A stretch of DNA of 33,460 bases from an uncultured Bacteroidales bacterium (GTDB lineage: Bacteria; Bacteroidota; Bacteroidia; Bacteroidales; UBA932), in the NCBI GenBank assembly GCA_945948555.1, contig CAMFBM010000029.1:1-33460 (forward strand), in the 5' to 3' direction. Made by a program: the position numbers and the translations under genes. This document shows positions 1-8,421 of this stretch, piece by piece. Within the stretch, counting starts at the first letter, position 1. The number at the start of each line of letters is the position of its first letter. The notes under the pieces were generated by a model that saw only the letters and a list, made by a program, of their open reading frames with translations, did no database searches and was not told the DNA's origin.

Positions 1-13
1 TTTGATAATCAAA

Positions 14-27
14 GGGTTAAATAACCC
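14..27. repeat. Short palindrome, possible end of an upstream transcript
   Basis: GGGTTA (14-19) and TAACCC (22-27) form a perfect inverted repeat around AA in a very AT-rich stretch. It could be the tail of a terminator of a gene left of the window or an operator for the ATPase gene. There is no clear T-run, so a terminator role is weak. Confidence 0.3.
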
Positions 28-98
28 TAATCTAAAAATTGTCATATACTAAGATTGAATTATTTAACTTTGAATAATTAGATTGTAAATAATATGAT

Positions 99-106
99 TA
101 TATTTG
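99..106 (+). promoter_or_regulatory. Bacteroidetes-type -7 box for the ATPase gene
   Basis: TATATTTG matches the Bacteroidetes vegetative -7 consensus TAnnTTTG and lies 17 bases before the ATG at 123, so a very short leader is expected. A TTTG at 69-72 is somewhat too far upstream to be an ideal -33 box. Confidence 0.5.
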
Positions 107-122
107 TAAAAATTTATGATTT

Positions 123-1253
123 ATGAATCCATTTATCATAACGGGAGAATATATATCCTGCGAATATTTCTGTGATCGTGAAAGTGAGACGAGCATAATT
201 GAATCTAACGTCGTCAATGGTCGGAATACGGTGCTTATTTCATCAAGAAGAATGGGAAAGACAGGACTGATATCCCATTTCCTCAGTCAACCTGGCATCA
301 ATACGCAATACAGATCATTTCTTATTGACCTGTATTCGACAAATTCCCTTCAGGAAATGGTGATGATGCTGAGTCGGGAAATCATTAGAAAGAGTAAGAC
401 AACGGGAGAGAGGGTTTTGGAGTCTTTCGTGTCTGTGGTCAAATCATTGAGGCCGGGTGTGAAGATGGATCCGGTGACAGGTCAGCTGGTCTTTGATCTT
501 TCTTTGGGAGAAATCAGCCATCCTGTAGATTCCATTGAGGAGATATTCGAGTATCTTGAAACTACTCCACAACCGTGCATCGTGGCTATTGATGAATTTC
601 AACAGATTGCTGATTATCCGGAAAAGAATACACTGGCTCTGCTTAGGACGTATGTACAAAGATGTAGGAAGACATCGTTCATATTTGCCGGAAGCAAAAG
701 ACGGATGATGGAGAAATTGTTCAATTCTCCTTCCGAGCCTTTCTATCAAAGTTGCGTACCATTGTATCTTGAAGCCATTGACAAGAATGTCTATTTCAAA
801 TTCGCTGAGACTCACTTCCGCAACGCTGGTCGCATCTTGACGGAAGAGTGTTTTGACGAATTGTACAGGACTTTTGACGGGCACACGTGGTATGTCCAGA
901 GAATCCTCAATGAAATGTATGCCTCCAATGAATCCGTTTTGACTCTGGAGCAGTACCGTAAGACACTGAAATATGTGATTAAAATTGGAGAAAAGGCTTT
1001 TGAAGAGCAGTTCAGGACCTATTCAAATTCTCAGAAACAGTTGTTGGTTGCTATTGCAAAGGAAGGAAAAGCAAGTGCGATTACATCCATAGCGTTTGCC
1101 CGGAAACACGCTTTGACAAGTCCAAGTACTGTCCAAAGTTCGGCCAGAGTGCTCTATGAAGCGGAAGTCATTACCCGGGAAAAAGACAGATACTACATTA
1201 GCAATCGCTTGTTCTCAATGTGGATCCGGGATCATTACTGTGCGATTTTATGA
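123..1253 (+). CDS. AAA/STAND-like ATP-binding protein
   Basis: The 376-residue protein begins like the archaeal-ATPase (Pfam ATPase_2-like) P-loop proteins common in Bacteroidetes. A Walker A variant SSRRMGKTG lies at residues 40-48, a Walker B CIVAIDEFQ at about 152-160, and a sensor-like FIFAGSKRR at about 186-194. The C-terminal third looks like a winged-helix region (motifs around residues 300-376). There is no signal peptide or membrane segment. Proteins of this type are usually annotated only as ATP-binding; their substrate is unknown, and some are stand-alone members of mobile or defence-associated gene sets. The gene is preceded by very AT-rich DNA, uses more A/T-rich codons (many AGA/AGG, ATA) than its neighbours, and stops 12 bases from the convergent S46 peptidase gene. 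These signs suggest lateral acquisition. Family assignment is fairly sure; function is not. Confidence 0.8.
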   Translation: MNPFIITGEYISCEYFCDRESETSIIESNVVNGRNTVLISSRRMGKTGLISHFLSQPGINTQYRSFLIDLYSTNSLQEMVMMLSREIIRKSKTTGERVLESFVSVVKSLRPGVKMDPVTGQLVFDLSLGEISHPVDSIEEIFEYLETTPQPCIVAIDEFQQIADYPEKNTLALLRTYVQRCRKTSFIFAGSKRRMMEKLFNSPSEPFYQSCVPLYLEAIDKNVYFKFAETHFRNAGRILTEECFDELYRTFDGHTWYVQRILNEMYASNESVLTLEQYRKTLKYVIKIGEKAFEEQFRTYSNSQKQLLVAIAKEGKASAITSIAFARKHALTSPSTVQSSARVLYEAEVITREKDRYYISNRLFSMWIRDHYCAIL

Positions 1254-1265
1254 CTTCCGGATGTC

Positions 1266-3431
1266 CTACAACCCCAGTTCTTCGATTATCCGGTCCATTC
1301 CGGCATATTCCCCGAGGGTCCAGAGCACGAATCTGATGTCAACGCAGACACATTTGTTGTAGCCCGGGTTGTATTCAGCATCCGAGGCGAGGGATTCCTT
1401 GTTCCCGTCGAAGGCCAGGCCGATTAGCTCTCCTTTCGAATTCAGGACGGGAGAACCTGAATTGCCGCCGGTTATGTCATTGTCTGTCAGGAAGTCCACG
1501 GGCAGGTAACCTTTGGACCACCGTCCCGGGTCTCCCCTCCTGTACAAATCCAGCAGCCTGTCGTTGAGGTTGAAATCGTAGGAAGCGGGGTCGTATTTTT
1601 CCAGAATCCCTTTTGTCGTGGACTGCCAGGAACAGATGACTCCGTCGAACGGCTCAACCGGACCGACAGTCCCGTATGAGATTCTCATTGTGGAGTTTGC
1701 ATCCGGATACTGCGGCACTCCCTGCTCAAGTCTCATCCTGTAGAGGGCGCGGGCATACTCCTTCTCAAGTTCCGGAATCAGTGTTTCCCCTTCTGCCTCA
1801 TCCCTTTCCCGGTTGAATTTCGCTATGCTCACCTCTCCGAGGAATCTCAGCAGCGGATCTTGTCTGCATTCCGCCACGGAAGGCTTTCTGAGGGCAAAGG
1901 CGGCAAAACGCGTGGAGTCAGTCAGGAAACTTGCATCCCACAGACTGTCTGCAATCTCCCCGAGTCTCTGCTTTCCGGCAATGAGGGAGTTCTTGATTAC
2001 CAGGCTTTTCTGGTAATCCCCGAGCCATTCCTCCCCGATTCCCGAGCAGTAGGTCGTAAAGGCATATCTGAATAGGTCCCTCTCCACCTGCATATCGAGT
2101 TCTGAGAAAGCCTCTCTGCCGGTCTTGTCAAGGACTTCCCTCAATCTGAGTTCAGCTTTGCGGCAATCCCTGTCTTTTCCAAGGGAGGAAATCCTGGTGG
2201 CATACCTTGACAGCCGCATCCCCCGGACGATGGTCTCCCGGAAAAGAGTGGCTCTTTCCCGGATGGATTCCGAATTGAGGTAGGCTCTCTCAAGATTCTC
2301 CATCAGGTTCCCCCATCGTTGTTGTCTGCCGTCATCCGACCGAATCCATTCCTGAAGATCCTTCTCCTGACTCCGTTTTGAGTTCACGGTCCCGAACCGG
2401 CGATAGCATCTGACCTGTCCTTCGTTCAGCTCCTGCACATTGCTCAGGCTGAAGAAATAGTCTGAATATTTGAGCCTTGTGACAGGATCCCGGTCCATCC
2501 ATCCTTTTACAATCTCCATCTGCCTGCCACGGATTTCATTCGAGACAGGGAGATTTACCCGGCAGTCAAAGTCAACGCTGAACGAGCTGGCGTACCTGTC
2601 CGTTCGTCCCGGAAAGCCGATGACCATCGTGAAGTCTCCCGGTTTGTAGCCGTTCAGGGAGATTTTCAGGCTTTTCAGAGGCTTGAGAGGCACATTCTCT
2701 TCATTGTAGGTGGCGGGAGAGCCGTCAGGGGCAGTGTATATTCGGTACATCGCGAAGTCGCACTTGTGCTGTGGCCATTCCCAGTTGTCAATATCTCCTC
2801 CGAAGGCGGCCGAACAGACGGGAGGCGAGGCGACGAGCCGGATGTCGGTATATACCTTATATAACGAAATATAATATCTTGAGCCTTTCCACATCGAAGA
2901 GAACCAGGCCTCAAGTCCTTCGCTTCCGGAATATTTCTTCTCCATCAGATAGCCTAACTTTCTGGAACCCAAAGGCTTTCCTTCTTTTTCCGCTTCCGCG
3001 AGCATCTCTTCAACTTCCTGAGTCACATCGATTACCTTTTTCAGCAGCAGGGCTCTTTTCCCGGGGATGGGGATTTCCTCCCTGTCGGAGAATGCCCAGA
3101 AACCATCTTCAAGATAGTTCTTCTGCGGGGTGCTGAGGCTGAACACGTCGCTGTAGGCACAATGGTGGTTGGTAATGAGAAGTCCGTTCTCGGATATGAT
3201 GCTTCCCGTGCATCCGAAGTCCAGTGAGACCACGGCATCGCACAGGGCCGTTCCCGGAGCATCTGCGTTGTAGATTTCCCCTGCGGGGAGTTCCAGTCCC
3301 CGTTCCTGCATCTTCTTTTCGAGGGCGGAGTTGATGGCGTTCACCAGCCACATTCCCTCGTCGGCACGCAGGGTGGAGGTGCCGGCAAGAAAGAGCAGAA
3401 TTGTGAATATTCCGTAAATTCTCTTTTTCAT
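1266..3431 (-). CDS. S46 family dipeptidyl-peptidase, DPP7-like
   Basis: A 721-residue secreted serine peptidase of family S46, which removes N-terminal dipeptides from peptides in the periplasm and feeds amino-acid catabolism in Bacteroidetes. Residues 1-23 form a signal peptide (MKKRIYGIF..., cleavage near LRA-DEG). The catalytic His lies in TNHHCAY (89/90), the Asp in the block GGDIDNWEWP-QHKCDF (211-226), and the Ser in GGNSGSPV (Ser658). Eighteen residues after the Ser, at the position that sets P1 specificity in this family (Arg in DPP11, Gly in DPP7), there is Gly676 in FDGN, which predicts DPP7-like preference for hydrophobic or broad P1 rather than Asp/Glu. Length fits the family. 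The start is 3 bases after the stop of the upstream polyferredoxin gene, so the two are almost certainly co-transcribed. Confidence 0.95.
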   Translation of the reverse strand: MKKRIYGIFTILLFLAGTSTLRADEGMWLVNAINSALEKKMQERGLELPAGEIYNADAPGTALCDAVVSLDFGCTGSIISENGLLITNHHCAYSDVFSLSTPQKNYLEDGFWAFSDREEIPIPGKRALLLKKVIDVTQEVEEMLAEAEKEGKPLGSRKLGYLMEKKYSGSEGLEAWFSSMWKGSRYYISLYKVYTDIRLVASPPVCSAAFGGDIDNWEWPQHKCDFAMYRIYTAPDGSPATYNEENVPLKPLKSLKISLNGYKPGDFTMVIGFPGRTDRYASSFSVDFDCRVNLPVSNEIRGRQMEIVKGWMDRDPVTRLKYSDYFFSLSNVQELNEGQVRCYRRFGTVNSKRSQEKDLQEWIRSDDGRQQRWGNLMENLERAYLNSESIRERATLFRETIVRGMRLSRYATRISSLGKDRDCRKAELRLREVLDKTGREAFSELDMQVERDLFRYAFTTYCSGIGEEWLGDYQKSLVIKNSLIAGKQRLGEIADSLWDASFLTDSTRFAAFALRKPSVAECRQDPLLRFLGEVSIAKFNRERDEAEGETLIPELEKEYARALYRMRLEQGVPQYPDANSTMRISYGTVGPVEPFDGVICSWQSTTKGILEKYDPASYDFNLNDRLLDLYRRGDPGRWSKGYLPVDFLTDNDITGGNSGSPVLNSKGELIGLAFDGNKESLASDAEYNPGYNKCVCVDIRFVLWTLGEYAGMDRIIEELGL

Positions 3432-3434
3432 TCC

Positions 3435-5450
3435 TTACTCTTTGAAGTCGCTGACGGTGCCTTCGGTCTTGAATGAGAGTTTTGCAGGCACTTCGCGGAC
3501 ATCCTCCGGTCCGTAGGTGATGGTCCAGGTCTGCATTGTCATCAGTTCCCAGAGTTTTTTCGAGGTCATCGGAGAGGCAAAGCGGACACGGATGGCGGGC
3601 ACGAGATTGTCGTTGAGTTCCAGGGAGATACTGATCACTCCGTCATTCCTTGAGAGATGGTTGCTCAGGAACGGCATATTCCTCAGGATGATAGGCTTCT
3701 CGTAATTCGGGTCGGCAATCTCATAGACGAACTGCTTCTTGCCTGCGGCCTCCTCGACCCTGCTCTTGAACTGGGCCTTGAACGGCGAGAACATCCTTTG
3801 CAGGTACTCGGCAATCCCAATGAAAGTCTCTCCCTCATCCATTGAAACAAATTTGTAATCGACTTCGATTTCCTTTGTCCCGCCTCCGTGGACAGGCATC
3901 TCAAGGGTCTTCTTCTCCACGATTTCCTTCAGCCAGGCCTTGTCAAGGCTTTCCGAAGGGTCGAGGTAGATTCTGACGGTCAGAGGACAGGAGAATTCAG
4001 TCTCAAGTCCATATATTTTCTTGTCAGTCGCCCTCATCTGCAGGCCGAGGTAGTTGATGTCCATCTTGTCGTACATATTCTCGGTGCGGATGGTGATGCA
4101 TTTGACGCTGTCCACCACGGCCGGGTCAGGGGGGTTCACCCTGAATTTGGAAGGCACGAAAATCTGCTCAAGGATTTTGTCGGGATTTGTGACGGCCGGG
4201 TCGTAGGTTACGACTGCACGGTGATGCTTGACGAATGTCTTGACTCCGTGGACTCCCTGAATCTTCTCCAGACGGGCCTTGAAGGCCATCGAACTGCCGT
4301 AGCACTTGACAGATTTCAGCCCGGTGAGTTCCGTGGTCTTGAGTGAGGACCTCTCCACGAGGACCGTCTTTGTGCCGTCTTCAGCCACCTGCTCTATTCC
4401 CCATTCCTCGCTGATTGTCGGGATTTCGAATTTGCTACCAGCCCAGATTCCGAGGAGGGCCAGACCGACGGTAAGAAGGGCAGGGAGGAGTTTCAGAAAG
4501 CCGAAACCTTTGGAACGGACAACTCCGACATTCAATGCCTTTGTGCGGCAGGCAGCAGAGCACTCTCCGCAGAGGGTGCAGTCAACTGAATTGACCCTCT
4601 CCTGAAGGCTGTTGATGTCAATGTGGTAAGGACATTGACGTGTGCAGGCCCCGCAGTGGTTGCACCTGCCGGTGTCTTTCATCATATAGACCAGCTGCAG
4701 GTCCGGCTTTCCGCTCAGAATCTCAAGCAGGTAGCTCATAATGCAGTAGGCCAGAAGGAGCACCCACCATGGGATACTGAGACCTGCAAGGGAAGCAAGG
4801 TAATATCCAAGGAAGAGCAGCAGAATCCAGAACCAGAATTTCAGGGAGGATGCGATTGCTCCCAGAGGGCAGATATAACGGCACCAGAAATTGTCGATGA
4901 CAATGCCCATCAGGATGACAAGGACAAGGGATATGATTGACATCCAAAGAGTTATCTCCCCTTTGAACCCTGTTGCAACGGCATAGTAAGGGTCAAGGTT
5001 CTTGCAGAACAGCTCGCTTGAGGATGCGGTCATGTAGAAAATCCAGAAAAGGAGGGCGTATTTGAACACTCTCAGGACCTTGTCGATGACCGAGCCGTTC
5101 GGGATTTCGACAGATTTGAGGTGAATGGCCCTGCGCGCCATGACAAGAAGGTCCTGAACGGTGCCCACCGGGCAGAGATAGCCGCAGAAAAGTTTTCCGA
5201 ACAGAATGGCCGCTGCCGCAAGGGCAATGCCCATCGCAATCTGAAGCATACTCATCGAGCAGGGCAGCGAGCCCTTGACCAGCCAGGTAGTGAGAGCCTC
5301 CAGACCGCCCATCGGACAGTATGCCTCAGGGTCAGCCGGTTCTTTTGAAGGAATCAGTCCTGTAATGAAAATAATGAGAGCAATCAGAGTACCCCACTGA
5401 AGAAGGTACTTCGGCCAGTTTGCAAGGATTGTCGATTTTCTTTTGCCCAT
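3435..5450 (-). CDS. Membrane-bound polyferredoxin (NapH/CcoG-like) with HMA-like domain
   Basis: A 671-residue integral membrane iron-sulfur protein. The N-terminal half has about six membrane helices (around 17-33, 69-86, 130-142, 170-186, 205-225, 228-245) with NapH/NosR/CcoG-type CP motifs YCPMGG (45), GYLCPVG (91-96) and RYICPLG (191-197). Two 4Fe-4S ferredoxin motifs follow: C263, C266, C269, C273 and C291, C294, C297, C301. After another helix (319-337) comes a region of about 374-440 that reads like a heavy-metal-associated (HMA) fold, with Gly-Val pairs and VTYDP, but the usual CxxC is reduced to one Cys (KCYGSS, C383). The last ~230 residues are unrecognised and probably extracytoplasmic. 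Members of this family pass electrons through the membrane or help assemble metal centres; the partner here is not visible. The gene sits between two secreted peptidase genes on the same strand. Confidence 0.85.
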   Translation of the reverse strand: MGKRKSTILANWPKYLLQWGTLIALIIFITGLIPSKEPADPEAYCPMGGLEALTTWLVKGSLPCSMSMLQIAMGIALAAAAILFGKLFCGYLCPVGTVQDLLVMARRAIHLKSVEIPNGSVIDKVLRVFKYALLFWIFYMTASSSELFCKNLDPYYAVATGFKGEITLWMSIISLVLVILMGIVIDNFWCRYICPLGAIASSLKFWFWILLLFLGYYLASLAGLSIPWWVLLLAYCIMSYLLEILSGKPDLQLVYMMKDTGRCNHCGACTRQCPYHIDINSLQERVNSVDCTLCGECSAACRTKALNVGVVRSKGFGFLKLLPALLTVGLALLGIWAGSKFEIPTISEEWGIEQVAEDGTKTVLVERSSLKTTELTGLKSVKCYGSSMAFKARLEKIQGVHGVKTFVKHHRAVVTYDPAVTNPDKILEQIFVPSKFRVNPPDPAVVDSVKCITIRTENMYDKMDINYLGLQMRATDKKIYGLETEFSCPLTVRIYLDPSESLDKAWLKEIVEKKTLEMPVHGGGTKEIEVDYKFVSMDEGETFIGIAEYLQRMFSPFKAQFKSRVEEAAGKKQFVYEIADPNYEKPIILRNMPFLSNHLSRNDGVISISLELNDNLVPAIRVRFASPMTSKKLWELMTMQTWTITYGPEDVREVPAKLSFKTEGTVSDFKE

Positions 5451-5536
5451 TTCTGACTTAAGTTTATAATTGTCTGTTAACTAACTCCTAAATTCTCACC
5501 GTCCCTTCGGGATGAATTCGTAGTTGCTGATTCCGG

Positions 5537-7321
5537 CTATTTTGCCATAAGAATTTCCCCGTGGTCGGCTGCAACGCATTCTTTCCATTTCTGCGTGTAG
5601 CCCGGCTGGGTGATATTTCCCGGAATGTTGTCAGTGTAAGGATTGGTGACGAAGGACCCGTCAGGGTTCTGTGCCTTGACATTTCCGTCGATGTATTTCA
5701 CGAGCAGAAGGGTCTCCAGTGCTGTCCACCTGTCGAAAATGGTCTGTGCAGCCTTAACTGAATAGGCAGTCAGATAATTCTTGACTGCGGAATACGGATC
5801 TACGCTCTTGGCTGCGAGGTCGTTCCTGCGGATTTTCTTTCTGGGGGTAGCCAGAGCCTGTTCGTAAAGCCTCATAGCCTCTGCGTCAACGGCTTTGATG
5901 GAGTCAGCCTGCTCAGTCTCCCATCTGTCTGACTCGGCCCTGACCGTAGGAGCCATTACGTTGTACATCTTGTAGCAGGCATTGGCCACGCGGTTGCACA
6001 TCCAGAATGCCGAGGTAGGGGAGTAGGTAATCATATTCCCGTTCCCGACCCTGAAGGATTCCGGAACTTCTTGCGTGCAGGCGTAAATTGGTGTGAGGTA
6101 CGATGTTGCGGCATCATCGGTTCCGAACCAGATCAGTCCTCCGACTACATCGGGGTAATTCCCCCTTGCCTGGGCCACGAACCAGAATCCGGTCTGCTGG
6201 GTGGCAATGGCCCTCTCGTTGACATAGTGCTTCCCGTCGCAGTCGAATCCCATAGGCCTCCAGCGGTACGGAAGGGCGTTTCCTCCTGCACCTATGTCAG
6301 TGGTCATATCCAGCGGTGTCCCTTCATAGTGGTCCCTCATAACATCCGCCACATCCTTGACAGTCAGCTTTCTGGAAGGTTTCACAAAGAGAGGGAATCT
6401 CTTTGAGGCATCGTGCCCAAGGGCATATTCCACATAGTCGTCTGCGTCTTTCGTGACTATTGCGCCGTTTTCATCCTCAAAGGTGAACTTCCCGTCGCAC
6501 AGGATGTTGAATGCGCTCCAGGCCCTGGCCTCGCAGGCTCTCATCCCGCCGAAATCAAGGGGTGCGTATGCATCGCAGAAGCTGAAGTTCTCGTCGCTGC
6601 CCTCGTAGTAGCCCATCTCCCTTGCGAATGAAATCACATCCGGAGCATAGAGACAATTCTCAGGGTCATTCTGAGGGAAGGTGCTGATTCTGGCCTGGTT
6701 GGCGTGTGCGCAGATATACCCGTCAGGCACCCTGCGTGCCACCCAGACGATTCCCCTGCGGGTGTTGACCCCGTTCTCAATCTTCACTCCCTTTCCGATG
6801 AGGTCCATAACCCAAACCTCGTCCTTGTCGGCAATCGAGAAGGATTCTCCTTCAGAGAAGTACCCATAAGCGTTTGCCAGGTCCACGATTGTGCGGATTG
6901 CCTCCCGTGCTGTGGAACATCTTTGGAGGGCAATGTAAATCAGTGAACCATAGTCCATTATACCTGTTGAGTCGGCCAGTTCACTCCTGCCTCCGTAGGT
7001 GGTCTCGGCGATTATGAGCTGGTGCTCGTTCATATTCCCCACAGTCTGGAATGTGGACGGAACCTGTGGAATTGTTCCGAGAAACCTTCCTGTGTCCCAT
7101 TCGTTCACGCGGAGAGTTGCTCCGGTTGGCCATTTCGCCGCCCTGTGATAGTAGAGCTCGCCGAAAAGCTGATGCGAGTCCGCAGCGTATGAAATGATGT
7201 TTGAGCCGTCCGCGCTTGCACCTTTTGTCACAAGGACATTGGTGCAGGCAAAAATTTCCGGATTGAGGACTGTGACCGCCGCCAGCAGACACGACAAGTG
7301 GATTAACGCTTGTTTTTTCAT
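5537..7321 (-). CDS. C69 family dipeptidase (Ntn-hydrolase)
   Basis: A 594-residue secreted peptidase of MEROPS family C69, which cleaves dipeptides by an N-terminal Cys nucleophile. A signal peptide covers about residues 1-25 (MKKQALIHLSCLLAAV...), and Cys26 in FACTNVLVTKGAS is the expected nucleophile, exposed by cleavage just before it. The pattern GASADGSNII is typical. The RGIVWVARRVPDGYICAHANQARI block and the Trp/Gly-rich centre fit the C69 core, and the length is normal for the long Bacteroidetes members. It starts the minus-strand run C69 - polyferredoxin - S46, with an 86-base gap to the next gene. A -7-like box is present upstream on the minus strand (7377-7384). The pairing with S46 suggests a shared role in periplasmic peptide breakdown. 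Confidence 0.9.
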   Translation of the reverse strand: MKKQALIHLSCLLAAVTVLNPEIFACTNVLVTKGASADGSNIISYAADSHQLFGELYYHRAAKWPTGATLRVNEWDTGRFLGTIPQVPSTFQTVGNMNEHQLIIAETTYGGRSELADSTGIMDYGSLIYIALQRCSTAREAIRTIVDLANAYGYFSEGESFSIADKDEVWVMDLIGKGVKIENGVNTRRGIVWVARRVPDGYICAHANQARISTFPQNDPENCLYAPDVISFAREMGYYEGSDENFSFCDAYAPLDFGGMRACEARAWSAFNILCDGKFTFEDENGAIVTKDADDYVEYALGHDASKRFPLFVKPSRKLTVKDVADVMRDHYEGTPLDMTTDIGAGGNALPYRWRPMGFDCDGKHYVNERAIATQQTGFWFVAQARGNYPDVVGGLIWFGTDDAATSYLTPIYACTQEVPESFRVGNGNMITYSPTSAFWMCNRVANACYKMYNVMAPTVRAESDRWETEQADSIKAVDAEAMRLYEQALATPRKKIRRNDLAAKSVDPYSAVKNYLTAYSVKAAQTIFDRWTALETLLLVKYIDGNVKAQNPDGSFVTNPYTDNIPGNITQPGYTQKWKECVAADHGEILMAK

Positions 7322-7332
7322 ATACTTATTTA

Positions 7333-7340
7333 TAATTTTG
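7333..7340 (+). promoter_or_regulatory. -7 box for the small secreted protein gene
   Basis: TAATTTTG matches TAnnTTTG on the plus strand, 67 bases upstream of the ATG at 7407. It lies in the divergent spacer shared with the C69 peptidase gene. Confidence 0.45.
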
Positions 7341-7376
7341 CACTCTTGTGCCAGGTTTATCCTATGGCACGAAACG

Positions 7377-7384
7377 CAAAAATA
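7377..7384 (-). promoter_or_regulatory. -7 box for the C69 peptidase transcript
   Basis: Read on the minus strand the sequence is TATTTTTG, a match to TAnnTTTG, 55 bases upstream of the C69 start at 7321. The two divergent promoters lie within about 50 bases of each other. Confidence 0.45.
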
Positions 7385-7406
7385 GGAAAAATTTACATAA
7401 AAGACT

Positions 7407-7829
7407 ATGAGCCGTACCGTTTTGATTGCCTTTTTGTCCGCAGCCGCGTTTTCTCTTTTCGGGGGACAGGCTCTCAGGGCCCAGGACCAGCAACAGAAAG
7501 AGGTTGATGTTATGGAACTTGCGGAAAAGGAGGCAGACCGTCTCCAGCAGCTTCTGAATCTGGACGATGCCCAGGTCTTCTATGTGGATTCCACCCTCAA
7601 GCATGACTATCCGGCAATGAAGGACGAGATCGATGCGATGAGCCGTGCGCGTGTTTCCAATCCGGATGTCTATGTCTCTGTTCAGGACAAATGGATGGAA
7701 AGGATAGACGCTTCCTACAAGAGGATATTCAACCCTGAGCAGTGGGCCGCCTATCTGAAGAGCGGCGCTGCGAAGCAGCAGAAGGCCCGCGACAAGCGCA
7801 AGGCAAAGGCCGAAGGCCGGAAACAGTAA
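7407..7829 (+). CDS. Small secreted hypothetical protein
   Basis: A 140-residue protein with a clear signal peptide (about residues 1-25, cleavage near LRA-QDQ). The mature part is highly charged and helical: a heptad-like stretch around 35-60 (ELAEKEADRLQQLLNL), a central YVDSTLKHDYPAMKDEID segment, and a very basic tail from about 122 rich in Lys, Arg and Ala. No catalytic motif is visible. The general look, a short periplasmic all-helical protein with a WMERIDASYKRIFNPEQW motif, recalls Spy/LTxxQ-like periplasmic proteins, but I cannot assign the family with confidence. It reads away from the C69 peptidase and is followed by an AT-rich spacer. Confidence 0.75.
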   Translation: MSRTVLIAFLSAAAFSLFGGQALRAQDQQQKEVDVMELAEKEADRLQQLLNLDDAQVFYVDSTLKHDYPAMKDEIDAMSRARVSNPDVYVSVQDKWMERIDASYKRIFNPEQWAAYLKSGAAKQQKARDKRKAKAEGRKQ

Positions 7830-7899
7830 TATATAGGTATATATAAAATATTAAGTATATATAATATTTAAAAGTTATATATATACGAAACATAAGTAT
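7830..7899. other. AT-rich spacer with TATATA runs
   Basis: Seventy bases made almost only of A and T, with repeated TATATA blocks, separate the small secreted protein from the nitroreductase. It presumably holds the nitroreductase promoter, but no convincing TAnnTTTG box is seen. Confidence 0.4.
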
Positions 7900-8382
7900 A
7901 TGGAATTCAATGATGTGATACGCCTCCGTCACAACGTCCGCTCCTTTGAGGACCGGCCTGTGGATAGGGAGATGCTGGATGACCTCGTGCAGGTGGCACT
8001 GACCGCTCCGTCTTCCAGAAACAGCAAAAGTTCGGCATTCCTGATTGTCGAGGACAAGGACACAATCCTCGCGCTTTCCCAGATGAGGGAGTCCGGCTCC
8101 GGATTTATGAAAGATGCCGCTGCGGCGATTGTTGTGCTTGGAGATGCCTCAAAGACAGATTTGTGGCTTGACAACTGTGCAATTTCAGCGACATTCCTTC
8201 AGCTGGCTGCCACGGACAGGGGACTTGGCAGCTGTTGGGTTCACGTTTGCGGAAGACCCAGGAGCAAGACCGACGCTTCACTCGGGGATGCGGAGGGATA
8301 TGTGCGTAATCTGCTGGGCATCAAGGACAATATGAGGGTACTTTGCGTGATTGCCCTCGGCTATCCAAAGGAAAATCAATGA
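7900..8382 (+). CDS. Nitroreductase family flavoprotein
   Basis: A 160-residue protein of the FMN-dependent nitroreductase family, cytoplasmic, which uses NAD(P)H to reduce nitro groups, quinones or flavins. The N-terminal RHNVRSFEDRPV (10-21) and the APSSRNSKSSAFLIV segment (about 37-51) are the family's FMN-phosphate-binding Arg/Ser region; GLGSCWVHV (about 108-116) and the closing VIALGYPKE are the second FMN region and the typical C-terminal signature. It is short compared with the 180-220 residues of many relatives but matches the small single-domain Bacteroidetes members. The substrate cannot be told. It stops 39 bases before pheS on the same strand, with a small CCCG...CGGG hairpin in the gap. 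Confidence 0.92.
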   Translation: MEFNDVIRLRHNVRSFEDRPVDREMLDDLVQVALTAPSSRNSKSSAFLIVEDKDTILALSQMRESGSGFMKDAAAAIVVLGDASKTDLWLDNCAISATFLQLAATDRGLGSCWVHVCGRPRSKTDASLGDAEGYVRNLLGIKDNMRVLCVIALGYPKENQ

Positions 8383-8421
8383 TCCCGTTTGTCGGGGAAC
8401 TCTTATAAATTTTGACATTGT

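Noticed and set aside
7365..7380. Second sigma-54 promoter (TGGCACG at 7365)
   Set aside because: The -12 element is missing: GCAAA stands where TTGC is required.
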